A model generated the notes under the pieces. That model worked only from the letters and a program-made list of their open reading frames with translations, did not search any database and had not been told where the DNA came from. Positions 12,101 through 18,100 of a stretch of DNA of 23,240 nucleotides are shown here, one piece after another (positions within the stretch are counted from its first letter, which is position 1; every line of letters begins with the position of its first letter). The stretch covers positions 1 through 23,240 of the IMG/VR virus record IMGVR_UViG_3300029319_000535; one strand, 5' to 3'. The translations under genes and the position numbers were made by a program. The stretch is from a virus.

Positions 12101-13542
12101 GTTCTGGTGCTAAGATTGATGTTGTTGTAGGAACTGGAGGCAGCATTTTATCATTTGATATGGCAGATCGTGGAATAGGTTACGAAATAGGTGATAATTT
12201 ACAATTGACTACTTTACCATTCCAAGTTGGAATAGGAACTAGTGTTTTCAATATAACTGTTAAAAATAAATTTCAAGATAAATTTGCAGGATGGTGTTTT
12301 GGGCAACTGTTAGAATTAGACGATTTTAGTGCACAATTTAACGGATTTAGAAAATCGTTCTTAATAACAAGAACAGTTACAAATAAAGAATACTACAGTA
12401 TAGTTGCACAAAAAGGTTCAGGAATAATTTTACAAAATAATTTATTGATATTCATAAATGACATTTTACAAAAACCAGGTAAAGATTATGAATTTAATGG
12501 TGGAACACGAATATCATTCAAAGAAGCACCAAAAGCAGGTAGTAAATTTAAAATGTACTTTTACACTGGATCTACTGATGATTTTGTTGAAGTGGATGTT
12601 GATGAGAGTATAAAACCAGGTGATGAATTAAAATTACAATATGCTGACAACATTTCAGAACAAGATAATAGAATAGTTTATGAATTAATCGCAGCAGATA
12701 CAGTTGAAACAACAACCTATGCTGGAGTTGGAATATCAACAGATAGTGATTTTAATAGACCAACAATGTGGAGAAAACAAACTAACGATATGTTTATTGA
12801 TGGTGTGAAAATATCAAAAGAAAGAAATTACTTAGAACCACAAATACAACCAACAACAGGGATTATAAAGTCAATAACTCCAACTGATACTAAAATTTAT
12901 GTTAAGGATAGTTGGTTATTCCAACAAGTTGATAATCTTGGTCAAACTAGAAATAATATAAACATTGTTGGTTTAGGAACAATTGCATCTGTTGAAACAA
13001 TTGAAAGAGTGACATATGCAGGAGATTATGGGATTGTAGTTGGAATAGGAACGAGTGCAGTTGGTATTAATACCACTGGGCCTGCATTATTCTTTGAAAT
13101 TAAACCAGATCCTACAATATATTCAGCAAATCCTAGTGGGAATCAAATAGAAAGGTCAGGAATTACTACTGGTGATTATTTTGTAATCAAAAACACATTT
13201 ATTGGTAATGGAATTACAGGAATTAGAACCACATCTTCAGGCCCAGAAACGGTTGGAGTTGGTAATAGTTTCCTTGATAATGTATATTTTGCTGAACATC
13301 ATGTATCAGTTGGATCATCAATAACTAGAGTTTTTGCAAATGTTTCCTCGATTTCGGGAATAAATACAGTAGGTTTTGGAACAGATAGATTTAAATTGGG
13401 AACTTACAGTTGGGGGTCAATTAGTGGATCCAGAAGCAACAATTCTAAATCATTTACTTTTCATAATCAAAATGGAGTGGTTGGAATCGAAACCTCTGCT
13501 CAAATAGTAAGAACTCTACCCATGAGAACACTTTATACATAA
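3166..13542 (+). CDS. Giant baseplate/tail structural protein in the gene 7 position, 3458 residues
   Basis: A single uninterrupted frame lies between gp6 and gp8, exactly where T4 has gene 7 (1032 residues), so I infer a gp7-like wedge or peripheral baseplate protein; overall similarity to T4 gp7 is not something I can show. The N-terminus (1-60, with IPDFIQADNPLFKEFLTQYY) and residues about 172-250 (FYKKFRYHFLPG, RARDFYSSKGTD) look like the conserved head of marine T4-like structural proteins. After that the protein is beta-rich and modular: IDxEII-type modules near 109, 1557 and 2692; HxFxxGE...GTHTF modules from 581, 816, 946, 1809 and 2546; GGSGY modules near 719, 1104, 2035 and 2897; a YHYH-like pair of segments at 691-708 and 1254-1320; and LDDxSxxFxG modules at 2503, 2788 and 3051. 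No membrane segment or signal peptide is visible. No strong ribosome site; probably coupled to gp6. Confidence 0.85.
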   Translation: MSDKKVKIANILGSQIPDFIQADNPLFKEFLTQYYESEEHDYGTTYLAEHISSLKKISTVSDISLVEKQTINVPNGTAPESPIIISSLVYAYDDVINVNQTTGFPDKYGLLKIDNEIITYTGKTSTSFTGCIRGFSGISAIETEGNPEFLTFSQTNAASHVANSVVVNLSFLFISEFYKKFRYHFLPGLEGKSFSYGLNVENILSRARDFYSSKGTDASLQILFQVLYGEQVDIIKPFDQTFMPSEAEWDVTDDIVVESLSGDPLNLVGVKIYQDSFTNPTASGAVSNVTTKFLGNRKYYQISFSKGTIESKFKVSTKTKVVGTALTTEVLTVDSTVGYGDTGNFYYLNADSNYALAEYTSKSSNQFFGCTGISKILTESDPIIDTNFVYGYEDNDLTKICIMRVTGSISGASDNVSNTKYFALDDAIRVKHLGEKYDVSDKKFNTWFYNNLSYVDVQQHPAGATTFETLTEHFLKIGDKVDIIFKDTKGLIVEDAFVDDVYSSTRFGITGGVSLSPIIFGDYIIKKKINYASSNFGITSLLSNIQNSFSDTDKNTYVTCSGYPSFDTQTTNRSKTVPSSGISTNTNTITISNHNFLNGERVYISISLDSGVTGSTSGYFYVNVIDNNTFRIALNPKNLYNGIFEEIRYDNAGTGTHTITPANLYDGEQLTNQNNFKRIYKTPQITKSNSPIIGPVGISLNGVEYHSPISEDSVFYGQIDNIEVLNSGKNYNVSTPPTISITDDTGSGCEAYANFSGSLSEVIVNEGGFDYSEVPSVSITGGNGTGAICEAKMRGFTHRKTFTEFDFNLTDNTIIGEHKFLDGEEVTYIATGNPIGINTGVNVGFSTDILTSGSNYFVAKITNNSFRLAITKNRALTKTNLLEFIDNGTRSHTFRSNKIRQVIDRIVVNEPGSNYSYHKVLVSSQQYPTQNAKDLFKTFVGINTFNNYIYAKNHGFKNGDVVEYSTTADEIDGLDPLVAYKVTIIDNDRFKLSNAGTATTISNTNYDRKIYVKLGSVGVGTHTFKYPDIKVNINAKVSVGTTTIIPDYYKSSARAIVKGGLKNIFVKDGGVGYGVTNIVNYLRRPNVKLLTGKDAFIAPVIIEGKVTGVNIFNAGSEYTTPPELEVVGVGGTTGTVGSYAKLESIVSDGKITGVNIISGGSGYDTNNTTIRVIPAGTDSITGSRIHEWKIDSVKRYNHVLTQNNSELVQLRGVSLSNTNKICSFYPVKKYRRLLRDNIDASFVESTDNHSKIVGWAYDGNPIYGPVGENNSGITTFMKSSYELDVIADTNLRPSYQNGYFIQDYVYKESGDLDEHNGRFIKNNDFPNGTFAYFSTIDNTTKNPSFPYITFLHRNATDTFNYDITKVQSDSILNSGDYKRNVTHLGLNDQFRNYPLLEDPLTSKAKIKVDGIESSKITSVSIVDSGTEYKVNDKINFNDPTITASVNQVIGKPIVSVGTTNTIVDNLKFSIIDGKVTGVSTIPHGLFDGDIVEISGISSNNYKNIEGIITIGLSTVTSGLSEDIPNLATTGITTFISFLDSTINRKFKVDDVIQINSEQFLVIDHDDVNNKYRLRRGHNSTTIASHTSGTLITKLETDFTYSVNKKVENKNLELSQVRYFESAKSVGIGSTTTNMVVGFAGTTPINKSVPPRAIYLPNHPFKNGDAVSLVSLGSTIKASKTANLADQFDLATIDKFYCVKLNNEYIGLSSVNTPGFTNERLFFASIDIVGGDDNKIETITDNITGSLRKINGTVTVATATTIGQQHGLSVGDDFELHIQPNKTQTFDLRYNENIRKLVVNPVSFSDSAIGIGTTLSKITITDHDFNTGDLVVYNSSTPATPLVDNGVYYVVKDSRDTIRLAENSYDLSTFPYNYIGIGTTGGTNHEISKINPKLTLYKGNTINLVTSDASLTDFDINFYDDINFKSKNNSNLITKGVNNIQILVEDSLPKEFFYKIQGKNTNATKTLFLPVDERVPNHSQIVVVDSKFNKSFKVIGIGTNVFKFNPTGIAETTSYTSTGFSSAFYSTKSLGEIGGIHSINVLNKGFNVNKLPIITSIGTTDGKNAVLTVEADEIGKVNKTQVFEQGLEFSPDNTLKPKADSNVILELKDIFTLKSIGITSGGVNYTSPPKVIAVGKPNIVAQATLNGTSVSKVQILTNDTGLSEKLRIVPTINSNGVVVIGASTDSNKTVTLSLRAPNPETGSDSGFFNQGGSFPFEIGDEVFVENIKTTDGNDGYNSSAYNYNYFTVTGIVTTGGQESVSYSLVGLGTTGGTYQQENNFGRIIKKDDLAVFAPEFEKSSFFENEIVQVTGKNISGTVAENGWDPLSQTLKVFDVTGDFTKEDFIVGTISDNKGTVTNQFKFDFDLDVNATANIINSWKTDVGKLNLDIQRLHDNDYYQRFSYSIKGAVPFNTWKDSVNSLDHVAGFKNFCNLGISSVGVQSLKADGEIGLEVDIDQEASVHEKFYYDLVSEDTEDPNLSKLVVFKSKIITDYNESRTNKVLLIDDISSQFTGIVTTTGGGVIGTTSFNVFADGNSLFHRGFNPSSGISTDTHQLTIPKHNFNTGERLIYKPQSGQSPIGIALTSDVNTGVAATTLLPSEIFAIKIDADIIQVSIAASFASAGVAVSFTNITGIGTNHTLSVPSDDATIRALISIDNIIQSPIGVSTVVSVGLSTEVGISTDKIFLNDTSEIAGKSLLRIEDEIIKVNLVGVGSTNSLSVVRGQMGTVAAAHTVGAAVTVVKGDYRINEGKLYFSEAPFGPTGSTGITTFSTFNGRAYYRLNYDTNKIIDDISDRFDGTTDKFNLTTSGIQLTGINTSFGAVLINNIFQRPFYGDVGDINQSDYQIVGTGQTIDFTGTASNKDLPRGGIINEFDVGIGSGYQVPRRALFNAVVSAAGTIQSVGIVTGGAGYISNPLVSVTSAIGSGAEISASVTAGVVTSVSITNPGSGYTSSGISTSLNFVTAPLPSPYTNIPLDGGNGSGAKIDVVVGTGGSILSFDMADRGIGYEIGDNLQLTTLPFQVGIGTSVFNITVKNKFQDKFAGWCFGQLLELDDFSAQFNGFRKSFLITRTVTNKEYYSIVAQKGSGIILQNNLLIFINDILQKPGKDYEFNGGTRISFKEAPKAGSKFKMYFYTGSTDDFVEVDVDESIKPGDELKLQYADNISEQDNRIVYELIAADTVETTTYAGVGISTDSDFNRPTMWRKQTNDMFIDGVKISKERNYLEPQIQPTTGIIKSITPTDTKIYVKDSWLFQQVDNLGQTRNNINIVGLGTIASVETIERVTYAGDYGIVVGIGTSAVGINTTGPALFFEIKPDPTIYSANPSGNQIERSGITTGDYFVIKNTFIGNGITGIRTTSSGPETVGVGNSFLDNVYFAEHHVSVGSSITRVFANVSSISGINTVGFGTDRFKLGTYSWGSISGSRSNNSKSFTFHNQNGVVGIETSAQIVRTLPMRTLYT
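4906..5142 (+). repeat. HxFxxGE...GTHTF protein module (first of five)
   Basis: This is a coding-level repeat of about 80-95 residues. It begins with a short turn (GIST), then H-x-F-x-x-G-E/D-x-V, a variable beta region, a strand such as NNTFRIA, and closes with G-x-G-T-H-T-I/F. Other copies in the same gene are at 5611-5850, 6001-6240, 8590-8832 and 10801-11085. Weaker partial copies begin near 7609 (PHGLFDGDIVEI), 8134 (NHPFKNGDAV) and 8452 (QQHGLSVGDD). The copies differ strongly in sequence, so they are old duplications. I infer a small beta-sandwich or barrel unit used as a spacer or receptor-facing arm. Confidence 0.7.
5236..5289 (+). other. First YHYH-like segment (residues 691-708)
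   Basis: The sequence PIIGPVGISLNGVEYHSP resembles the start of YHYH-type domains, where a G-[IV]-[AS]-x-N-G-V-x-x-x-x-P strand comes first. The matching second half appears about 545 residues later at 6925. The family's namesake YHYH residues are not visible here. Confidence 0.4.
5320..5550 (+). repeat. GGSGY-type protein module (first of four sites in this gene)
   Basis: This is a beta-repeat built from a strand of form (I/V)xx(I/V)x(I/V)xxxGxxY, then PPxVxI and a glycine-rich turn (GTGAxA), often twice in tandem. This copy has VLNSGKNY...PPTISI and VIVNEGGFDY...VPSVSI. Further sites in the same gene are at 6475-6693 (two units), 9268-9630 (two degenerate units) and 11854-12210 (three units). 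The same module is also in gp8 (14229-14459) and in the 2468-residue protein (20917-21156). The unit is common in marine phage virion proteins, where it probably makes elongated beta structures; no catalytic role is indicated. Confidence 0.75.
6925..7200 (+). other. Second YHYH-like segment (residues 1254-1345)
   Basis: GWAYDGNPIYGPVG at 1254-1267 is a very close match to the core strand of YHYH domains (G-[WY]-A-x-D-G-x-P-I-Y-G-P). It is followed at the expected distance by DLDEHNGRF (1312-1320) and then NDFPNGTFAYFSTID, which aligns with the family's P-x-G-T-Y-H-Y strand. The His of that last strand is replaced (FAYF), so any metal site implied by the family name may be absent. The family's biochemical role is unknown; in phages it is found in structural proteins. 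Confidence 0.6.
11239..11391 (+). repeat. IDxEII...RG...H module (best copy)
   Basis: This is a module of about 40-58 residues: a strand LLxIDxEII, a short loop, a second strand ending in RG, then G/S-T-x-A-x-x-H and a closing G-x-x-V. Here LLRIEDEIIKV, SVVRGQMGT, AAAHTVGAAVTVV. Other copies are at 3490-3666 (LLKIDNEIITY, CIRGFSG, SHVANSVVV) and 7834-7947 (QFLVIDHDD, RLRRGHNST, SHTSGTLI), with one in the downstream giant gene at 21511-21651 (YLLIDKEIISY, GTDRGIDSS, NHSANTLVY). The ordered Arg-Gly and His positions make common descent likely. Confidence 0.65.
12316..12570 (+). repeat. LDDxSxxFxG module (third and fullest copy)
   Basis: LDDFSAQFNG is followed by a strand, a long hairpin, then LLIFINDILQKPGKDYEF, GGTRISFKEAP and KFKMYFYTG. 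This is the pattern of a small beta domain common in phage tail fibres, in which I/V-N-x-V/I-L-Q-x-P-G-x-D-Y and I-x-F-x-x-A-P are the signposts. A second copy is at 11527-11739 (IDDISDRFDG, VLINNIFQRPF, DYQIVG) and a truncated first copy at 10672-10800 (IDDISSQFTG, which keeps only the first half). All three lie in the last third of the 3458-residue protein. Confidence 0.65.
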
Positions 13543-13552
13543 GAGGTATAAA
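13532..13552 (+). repeat. 7-bp inverted repeat overlapping stop codon and late promoter
   Basis: TTTATAC (13532-13538) and GTATAAA (13546-13552) are perfect reverse complements separated by 7 bases that include the TAA stop of the giant gene. The right arm is the first part of the TATAAATA promoter octamer. No T-run follows, so it is not a Rho-independent terminator. In DNA this AT-rich it may be chance. Confidence 0.35.
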
Positions 13553-13554
13553 TA
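13547..13554 (+). promoter_or_regulatory. Late promoter upstream of gp8, exact TATAAATA
   Basis: This is an exact match to the T4 late promoter octamer, in the 32-base gap between the giant gene and gp8, with its first base 28 bases before the gp8 ATG. The start of transcription would fall roughly 6-8 bases after the octamer, leaving a leader of only about a dozen bases. Position in an intergenic gap, right strand and exact match together make it the best promoter call in the window alongside 22805-22812. Confidence 0.75.
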
Positions 13555-13574
13555 ATCAAAAAATGTAAGTATCA

Positions 13575-15167
13575 ATGCCAGCAATAATCACTGACCAATA
13601 TCGAATATTAAATGCAGAAACTTTTATAGACAGTTTTGTAGGTATTGGCACAATTGGAAATAATAACTATTATACTTTTTTGGGGCATCCAAATCCGAAG
13701 AATATTGATGTAAAAAATTACGGTGCTGCAGATTGGGGAAATCCTGTTCCAAATCCTATAGACGCTTTTGATCAAGAAAATTTTTATTATGACAGCATGC
13801 TTTTTTTAAAAAAAGTTACTTCAAATGATGTTAGAAGAGTGATTCCTAGAATAGATTGGGAAACAGGAACAATATACGAAATGTATAGAAACAATTACTC
13901 TAGCAATAATTTAACTCCACAAACTAAATCTACAACTCTCTATGGGTCAAACTATTACGTATTAAATTCTGAATTTAATTTATATCTGTGTGTTAACAAT
14001 GGTGCAAATCCAGATAATCCAAATGGTCAGAAATCCCTATTTGAACCAACACATACAAATATAGTTCCCCAAGAAGCTGGGAATGGATCAGATGGTTATC
14101 TGTGGAAATATTTGTACACCATTTCTCCATCAGATATTGTTAAATTTGTTACTACTTCTTACATACCTTTACCAAAAGTATGGGGAGATATTACAAATTC
14201 TAATATAAAAGATGCTGCTGTTGATGGAAAAATTGAAACTGTAGTTATAAAAAATGGTGGTTCTGGTTATAGTATTGACGATAGTGGGACAGTTTCATCT
14301 ACAGGAACAATTTCAGATATCCCAATCACTGGAGATGGGACTGGAGGGAGTGTTTCGATTAATATTAACAGTGGAATTGTAGAGAGTATATCTGGTGTTG
14401 TTGGTGGAAGTGGGTATACATACGCCTCAGTTAGATTTGAAACTGGTATTTTTGGTGGAAAAACACTAATACCAGGAACTGATGCAGAATTTGAAGTAGT
14501 AATCCCACCAAAAGGTGGACATGGTGCTGATATATATCGTGAATTGGGTGGATTTAGGGTTATGTTGTATTCTAAGTATGATAATAATGTTGATGACGCA
14601 CCAGATTATGTTATTGGTAATGATTTTTCTCGTGTTGGTCTAGTTAAAAATCCTCTACAATTTGGTGGGACTGACCTTCTAAATAATGTAACTGCTACTA
14701 ATTTAAGTGCATTAAAGTTAAAACCAAGTTCATCATCTGGACTCACAACTTCAAATGTAACTTATCTTCCAAATAGTTTAATTACTCAACAAGTAGGAGT
14801 TGGTTCTACTGCAGTAGGTTACGTAGCATCTTGGAATCCAGATACTGGAATTCTAAAATACTATCAACCAGTTGGTTTTTCTACACTCTCAACATATTCA
14901 TACAAAAAACTTGATTTTGTTGGAGGTGGAAATACATCACCGATAACTGGGGGATCTCCTGAAAATTTAGTTGTCCACGATACTTTTAGTGGGGGTTCGA
15001 TTGTAGTTGGTGGAAAAAATGTCTCTCTTGGTCAGACATTTAATCTTGGAAAAGCAAATCCAGATGTTAAAAAATATTCTGGTGAGATTATATACATAGA
15101 TAATCGAGCACCAATATCAAGGACATCTTCACAAAAAGAAGAAGTAAAAATAGTCATAGAGTTCTAA
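13575..15167 (+). CDS. 8: Baseplate wedge subunit gp8
   Basis: This is a homologue of T4 gp8, which dimerises in each wedge and joins gp6/gp7 to gp10. The product is 530 residues against 334 in T4. The N-terminus (MPAIITDQYRILNAETFIDS, YYTFLGHPNP), the VTSNDVRRVIPRIDW segment near 87-101, and GSDGYLWKYLY at 171-181 with PSDIVKFVTTSYIPLP after it are typical of marine T4-like gp8. The extra length comes mainly from a GGSGY insertion (residues about 219-295) and added loops in the C-terminal half. The N-terminal GIGTIGNNN loop looks like another small insertion. The start codon has no clear Shine-Dalgarno; an ATG at 13563 is followed at once by a stop and is not used. The exact late promoter at 13547-13554 can drive it independently of the giant gene before it. 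Confidence 0.93.
   Translation: MPAIITDQYRILNAETFIDSFVGIGTIGNNNYYTFLGHPNPKNIDVKNYGAADWGNPVPNPIDAFDQENFYYDSMLFLKKVTSNDVRRVIPRIDWETGTIYEMYRNNYSSNNLTPQTKSTTLYGSNYYVLNSEFNLYLCVNNGANPDNPNGQKSLFEPTHTNIVPQEAGNGSDGYLWKYLYTISPSDIVKFVTTSYIPLPKVWGDITNSNIKDAAVDGKIETVVIKNGGSGYSIDDSGTVSSTGTISDIPITGDGTGGSVSININSGIVESISGVVGGSGYTYASVRFETGIFGGKTLIPGTDAEFEVVIPPKGGHGADIYRELGGFRVMLYSKYDNNVDDAPDYVIGNDFSRVGLVKNPLQFGGTDLLNNVTATNLSALKLKPSSSSGLTTSNVTYLPNSLITQQVGVGSTAVGYVASWNPDTGILKYYQPVGFSTLSTYSYKKLDFVGGGNTSPITGGSPENLVVHDTFSGGSIVVGGKNVSLGQTFNLGKANPDVKKYSGEIIYIDNRAPISRTSSQKEEVKIVIEF
14229..14459 (+). repeat. GGSGY module inserted in gp8
   Basis: KIETVVIKNGGSGYSI and, after a Gly/Ser/Thr-rich stretch, GIVESISGVVGGSGYTYASV form a paired unit of about 77 residues. 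It falls just after the conserved N-terminal half of gp8, which continues past it with GGFRVMLYSKYDN. Its units resemble those in both giant neighbours. It accounts for about 40 percent of the size excess over T4 gp8. Confidence 0.7.
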
Positions 15168-15171
15168 AAAG

Positions 15172-18100
15172 ATGCCTCAGAATACAAATTTAAATGTTTC
15201 TCCTTATTTTGACGATTTCGTCGATAGTAAAAACTATCATAAGGTTTTATTCAAACCAGGATTTCCAGTTCAAGCGAGAGAATTAACAACATTACAGTCA
15301 ATCCTTCAAAATCAAGTTGAAAAATTTGGACAACACTTTTTTAAAGAAGGGTCTATGGTAATTCCTGGTGGAACTTCTTATGATTCTGAGTATTTTGCAG
15401 TAAAAATAGATCCTAACTTTTTAAATATTCCAGTTAGTAACTATACAAAAGTTTTAGTAGATAATAAAATCAATATAAAAGGAGAAACATCAGGAGTAGA
15501 AGCAACAGTAGTTAATAGATTAACATCTTCAGAATCAATTGATGGATTTGATACTTTATATGTTAAGTATACAAAATCTGGTTCTGATGGAGAAACTTCC
15601 ACATTTTTAGATGGTGAAAATTTAATAACTCTTTCTAGTTTTAACTATTTAAATACAAGTATAACAGCAGATAGCCAATTTGCAAGATGTATAATATCAG
15701 AAGCAACATCTATTGGTTCAGCATTCTCTGTAAGTGAGGGTGTTTACTTTATTCGTGGATTTTTTGTTAGAAATCTTTCTTCAACAATAATATTAGATCA
15801 ATATACAAATGAACCAAGTTATAGAATTGGTTTTTTATTAAAAGAAGAAACAATAGGGCCTTCATCCGTTAATTCTGATCTGTATGACAATGCTAAAGGA
15901 TTTTCAAACGAAGCAGCACCAGGTGCAGATAGACTTAAATTATCAACTTCTCTACATAAAAAACTTTTAACAGATACTGATGATAGCGATTTTGTTGAAT
16001 TGTTAAGAGTAGAAAATGGTGTAGTAAAAGAAAGAGTAACGAGGACAGAATATAATATTTTTGCAGATGAATTAGCAAGAAGAACATATGATGAATCTGG
16101 AGATTACTATGTTAAACCATTTTCAGTTAGTGCAAGAGAATCATTAAATGATAGAATTGGAAATCGAGGTATATATCTAGATACACAACAAACACAAAAT
16201 GGAAATATACCTGGAGAAGATGCACTTTGTTTACAAATTTCTTCGGGAAAGGCATACGTAAGAGGTTATGAGGTTAATAAAATATCATCAACATCTCTTG
16301 ATGTATTAAAACCAAGAACCACAAAATTAGTAGAAAATCAAAGTGTTCCCATTCGAATTGGTAACTCTATTCAAATAACAAATATAAAAGGAACACCAAG
16401 TATTGGATTTGGTGCGAATGCATCAATTAGTTTGAGAAATAGAAGATTAGGTTTAGATCAAGCAACTGCAGGCACTGTTATTGGAGATGCAAGAGTTTTT
16501 GACCATTCTGAAAAACTAGTAGGGACATCTGCTTCACTATCAACGTATGATTTAAAAGTATATGATGTTCAACTTTATACAGTTTTAACAACTGCAAATA
16601 GTTTTTCTACTGGAATCCACTCTCATGTAAAAGGTAAATTTAGTGGATCTGTTGGATATGCAGTTGCAGCAGTAAGTAACGCAACTTCAATTACTCTTCG
16701 TGATGTTACTGGATTATTTCAAATCAATGAACCATTAATTATCAATGGAGTAGAATCAGGAAATAATATAGTTAGTGCTACTGATAACACTTTTGAAGAT
16801 ATAAAGTCAGTAAGTTCAGGTTCATTTGCAGCAGATACAGTTTTAGATCGTAACAAACAGGTATTTAATGAGGGTATAGAGTTTTCGATTAGTGGAACCA
16901 CTATGGTTTGTGGGGCAATTGCAGATTTTAGAAGTCAATTAAAAGTTAACGATATTATATCAATTCCACTACCTGGTTTTACCGATCCAACATTTAATAC
17001 AGTAACAGCTGTTACTAAAGATAGTGTTACTCTTGCAGCAAACCAATCACTTACTGGGATATGCACTGGAGCAGTAACAGCAAGTACACCTACTGGTATT
17101 ACCGTAGCAATCCCAACTTTAAAAGAATCTGATGATCCTGGTTTTAGAGTTAAGTTGACAGATAAGTATCTTGCATCTATGAACGTTTTAGATAGTTCAT
17201 ACATCACAAGAAAGCAAATTACAAAGAGTTTTAGTAATAGAGTTGCTACGTTTAATATCGATAGTGATATTAGTGGAGATACAAGTAATCTTTTCTTTGA
17301 ACCATTTAACACATCAAATTATGTTTTAGAACTTGATAATGTAGTTGAAAAACTTTTAGCACCAATGGTAGTTGTAGATGGAAGTCTCAAAACAGTTACT
17401 ATTAGTGGATTGTCGGATGTAAGTGGTACTGCTACTTTAACTGCTGCGGTAAGAAGAAGTAAATTATCATCAAAAGAAAAATCTTTAACTAGATGTAATA
17501 ATTTAGTAATTAACAGATCAAATTTAACTGGTTCAGGAACAGCTTCATCAACTTTTGAAGATGGATTAACATCAAGTAGTGTTTATGGAACAAGAGTTCA
17601 AGATGAGGAAATATCGTTAAATGTCCCAGATGTAACTCGTGTTTTAGCAGTTTTTGAATCGAATGATACAACTGATCCAGATTTACCATTAATTGGTGTT
17701 ACAAATCAAACTGCTACTTTTAGTGGAAATGTAACTGTTGGGGAACAATTTGTTGGTGGTACATCAGGTGCAGTTGCTCGTGTAGTGGTTGTACAAGCGA
17801 CTCAGTTGTCTTTTGTTTACGAAAACGAGAAAACATTCCAAGTTGGTGAAAACATCTCTCTAAAGACCTCTGGTATCTTTGCTACAATAACTGGAGTTAC
17901 ACCTGGTGATAGGAATATTCTTAAAAACTTTGATTTAGATAATGGTCAAAGAGTTGAATTTGCTGATTTTTCTAGACTTATTAGAAAATCAAATGTAGAA
18001 AAACCAACTCGTAGATTGAGAATTATATTTGATAATCTTGTTAATGATGAAGTATCTGGAAACATAGAAACAGTTAATAGTTATAATACTCTTGATTATT

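Noticed and set aside
5320-12210. GGSGY repeats as RTX calcium-binding nonapeptides
   Set aside because: RTX repeats are GGxGxDxxx in tight nonapeptide arrays. Here the Gly-Tyr units are about 30-40 residues apart and lack the Asp.
4906-12570. Possible CRISPR array or tandem DNA repeats
   Set aside because: The repeats are at protein level, long, unequal in spacing and divergent in DNA. No short identical repeats with regular spacers were seen.
13532-13560. Rho-independent terminator after the giant gene
   Set aside because: The 7-bp stem has only one G-C pair and is followed by TAATCAAAAAA, not a T-run.
16935-17312. 125-codon open frame on the - strand
   Set aside because: It is fully inside the 2468-residue gene, with no ribosome site and a hydrophobic composition typical of the complement of Thr/Asn-rich coding sequence.
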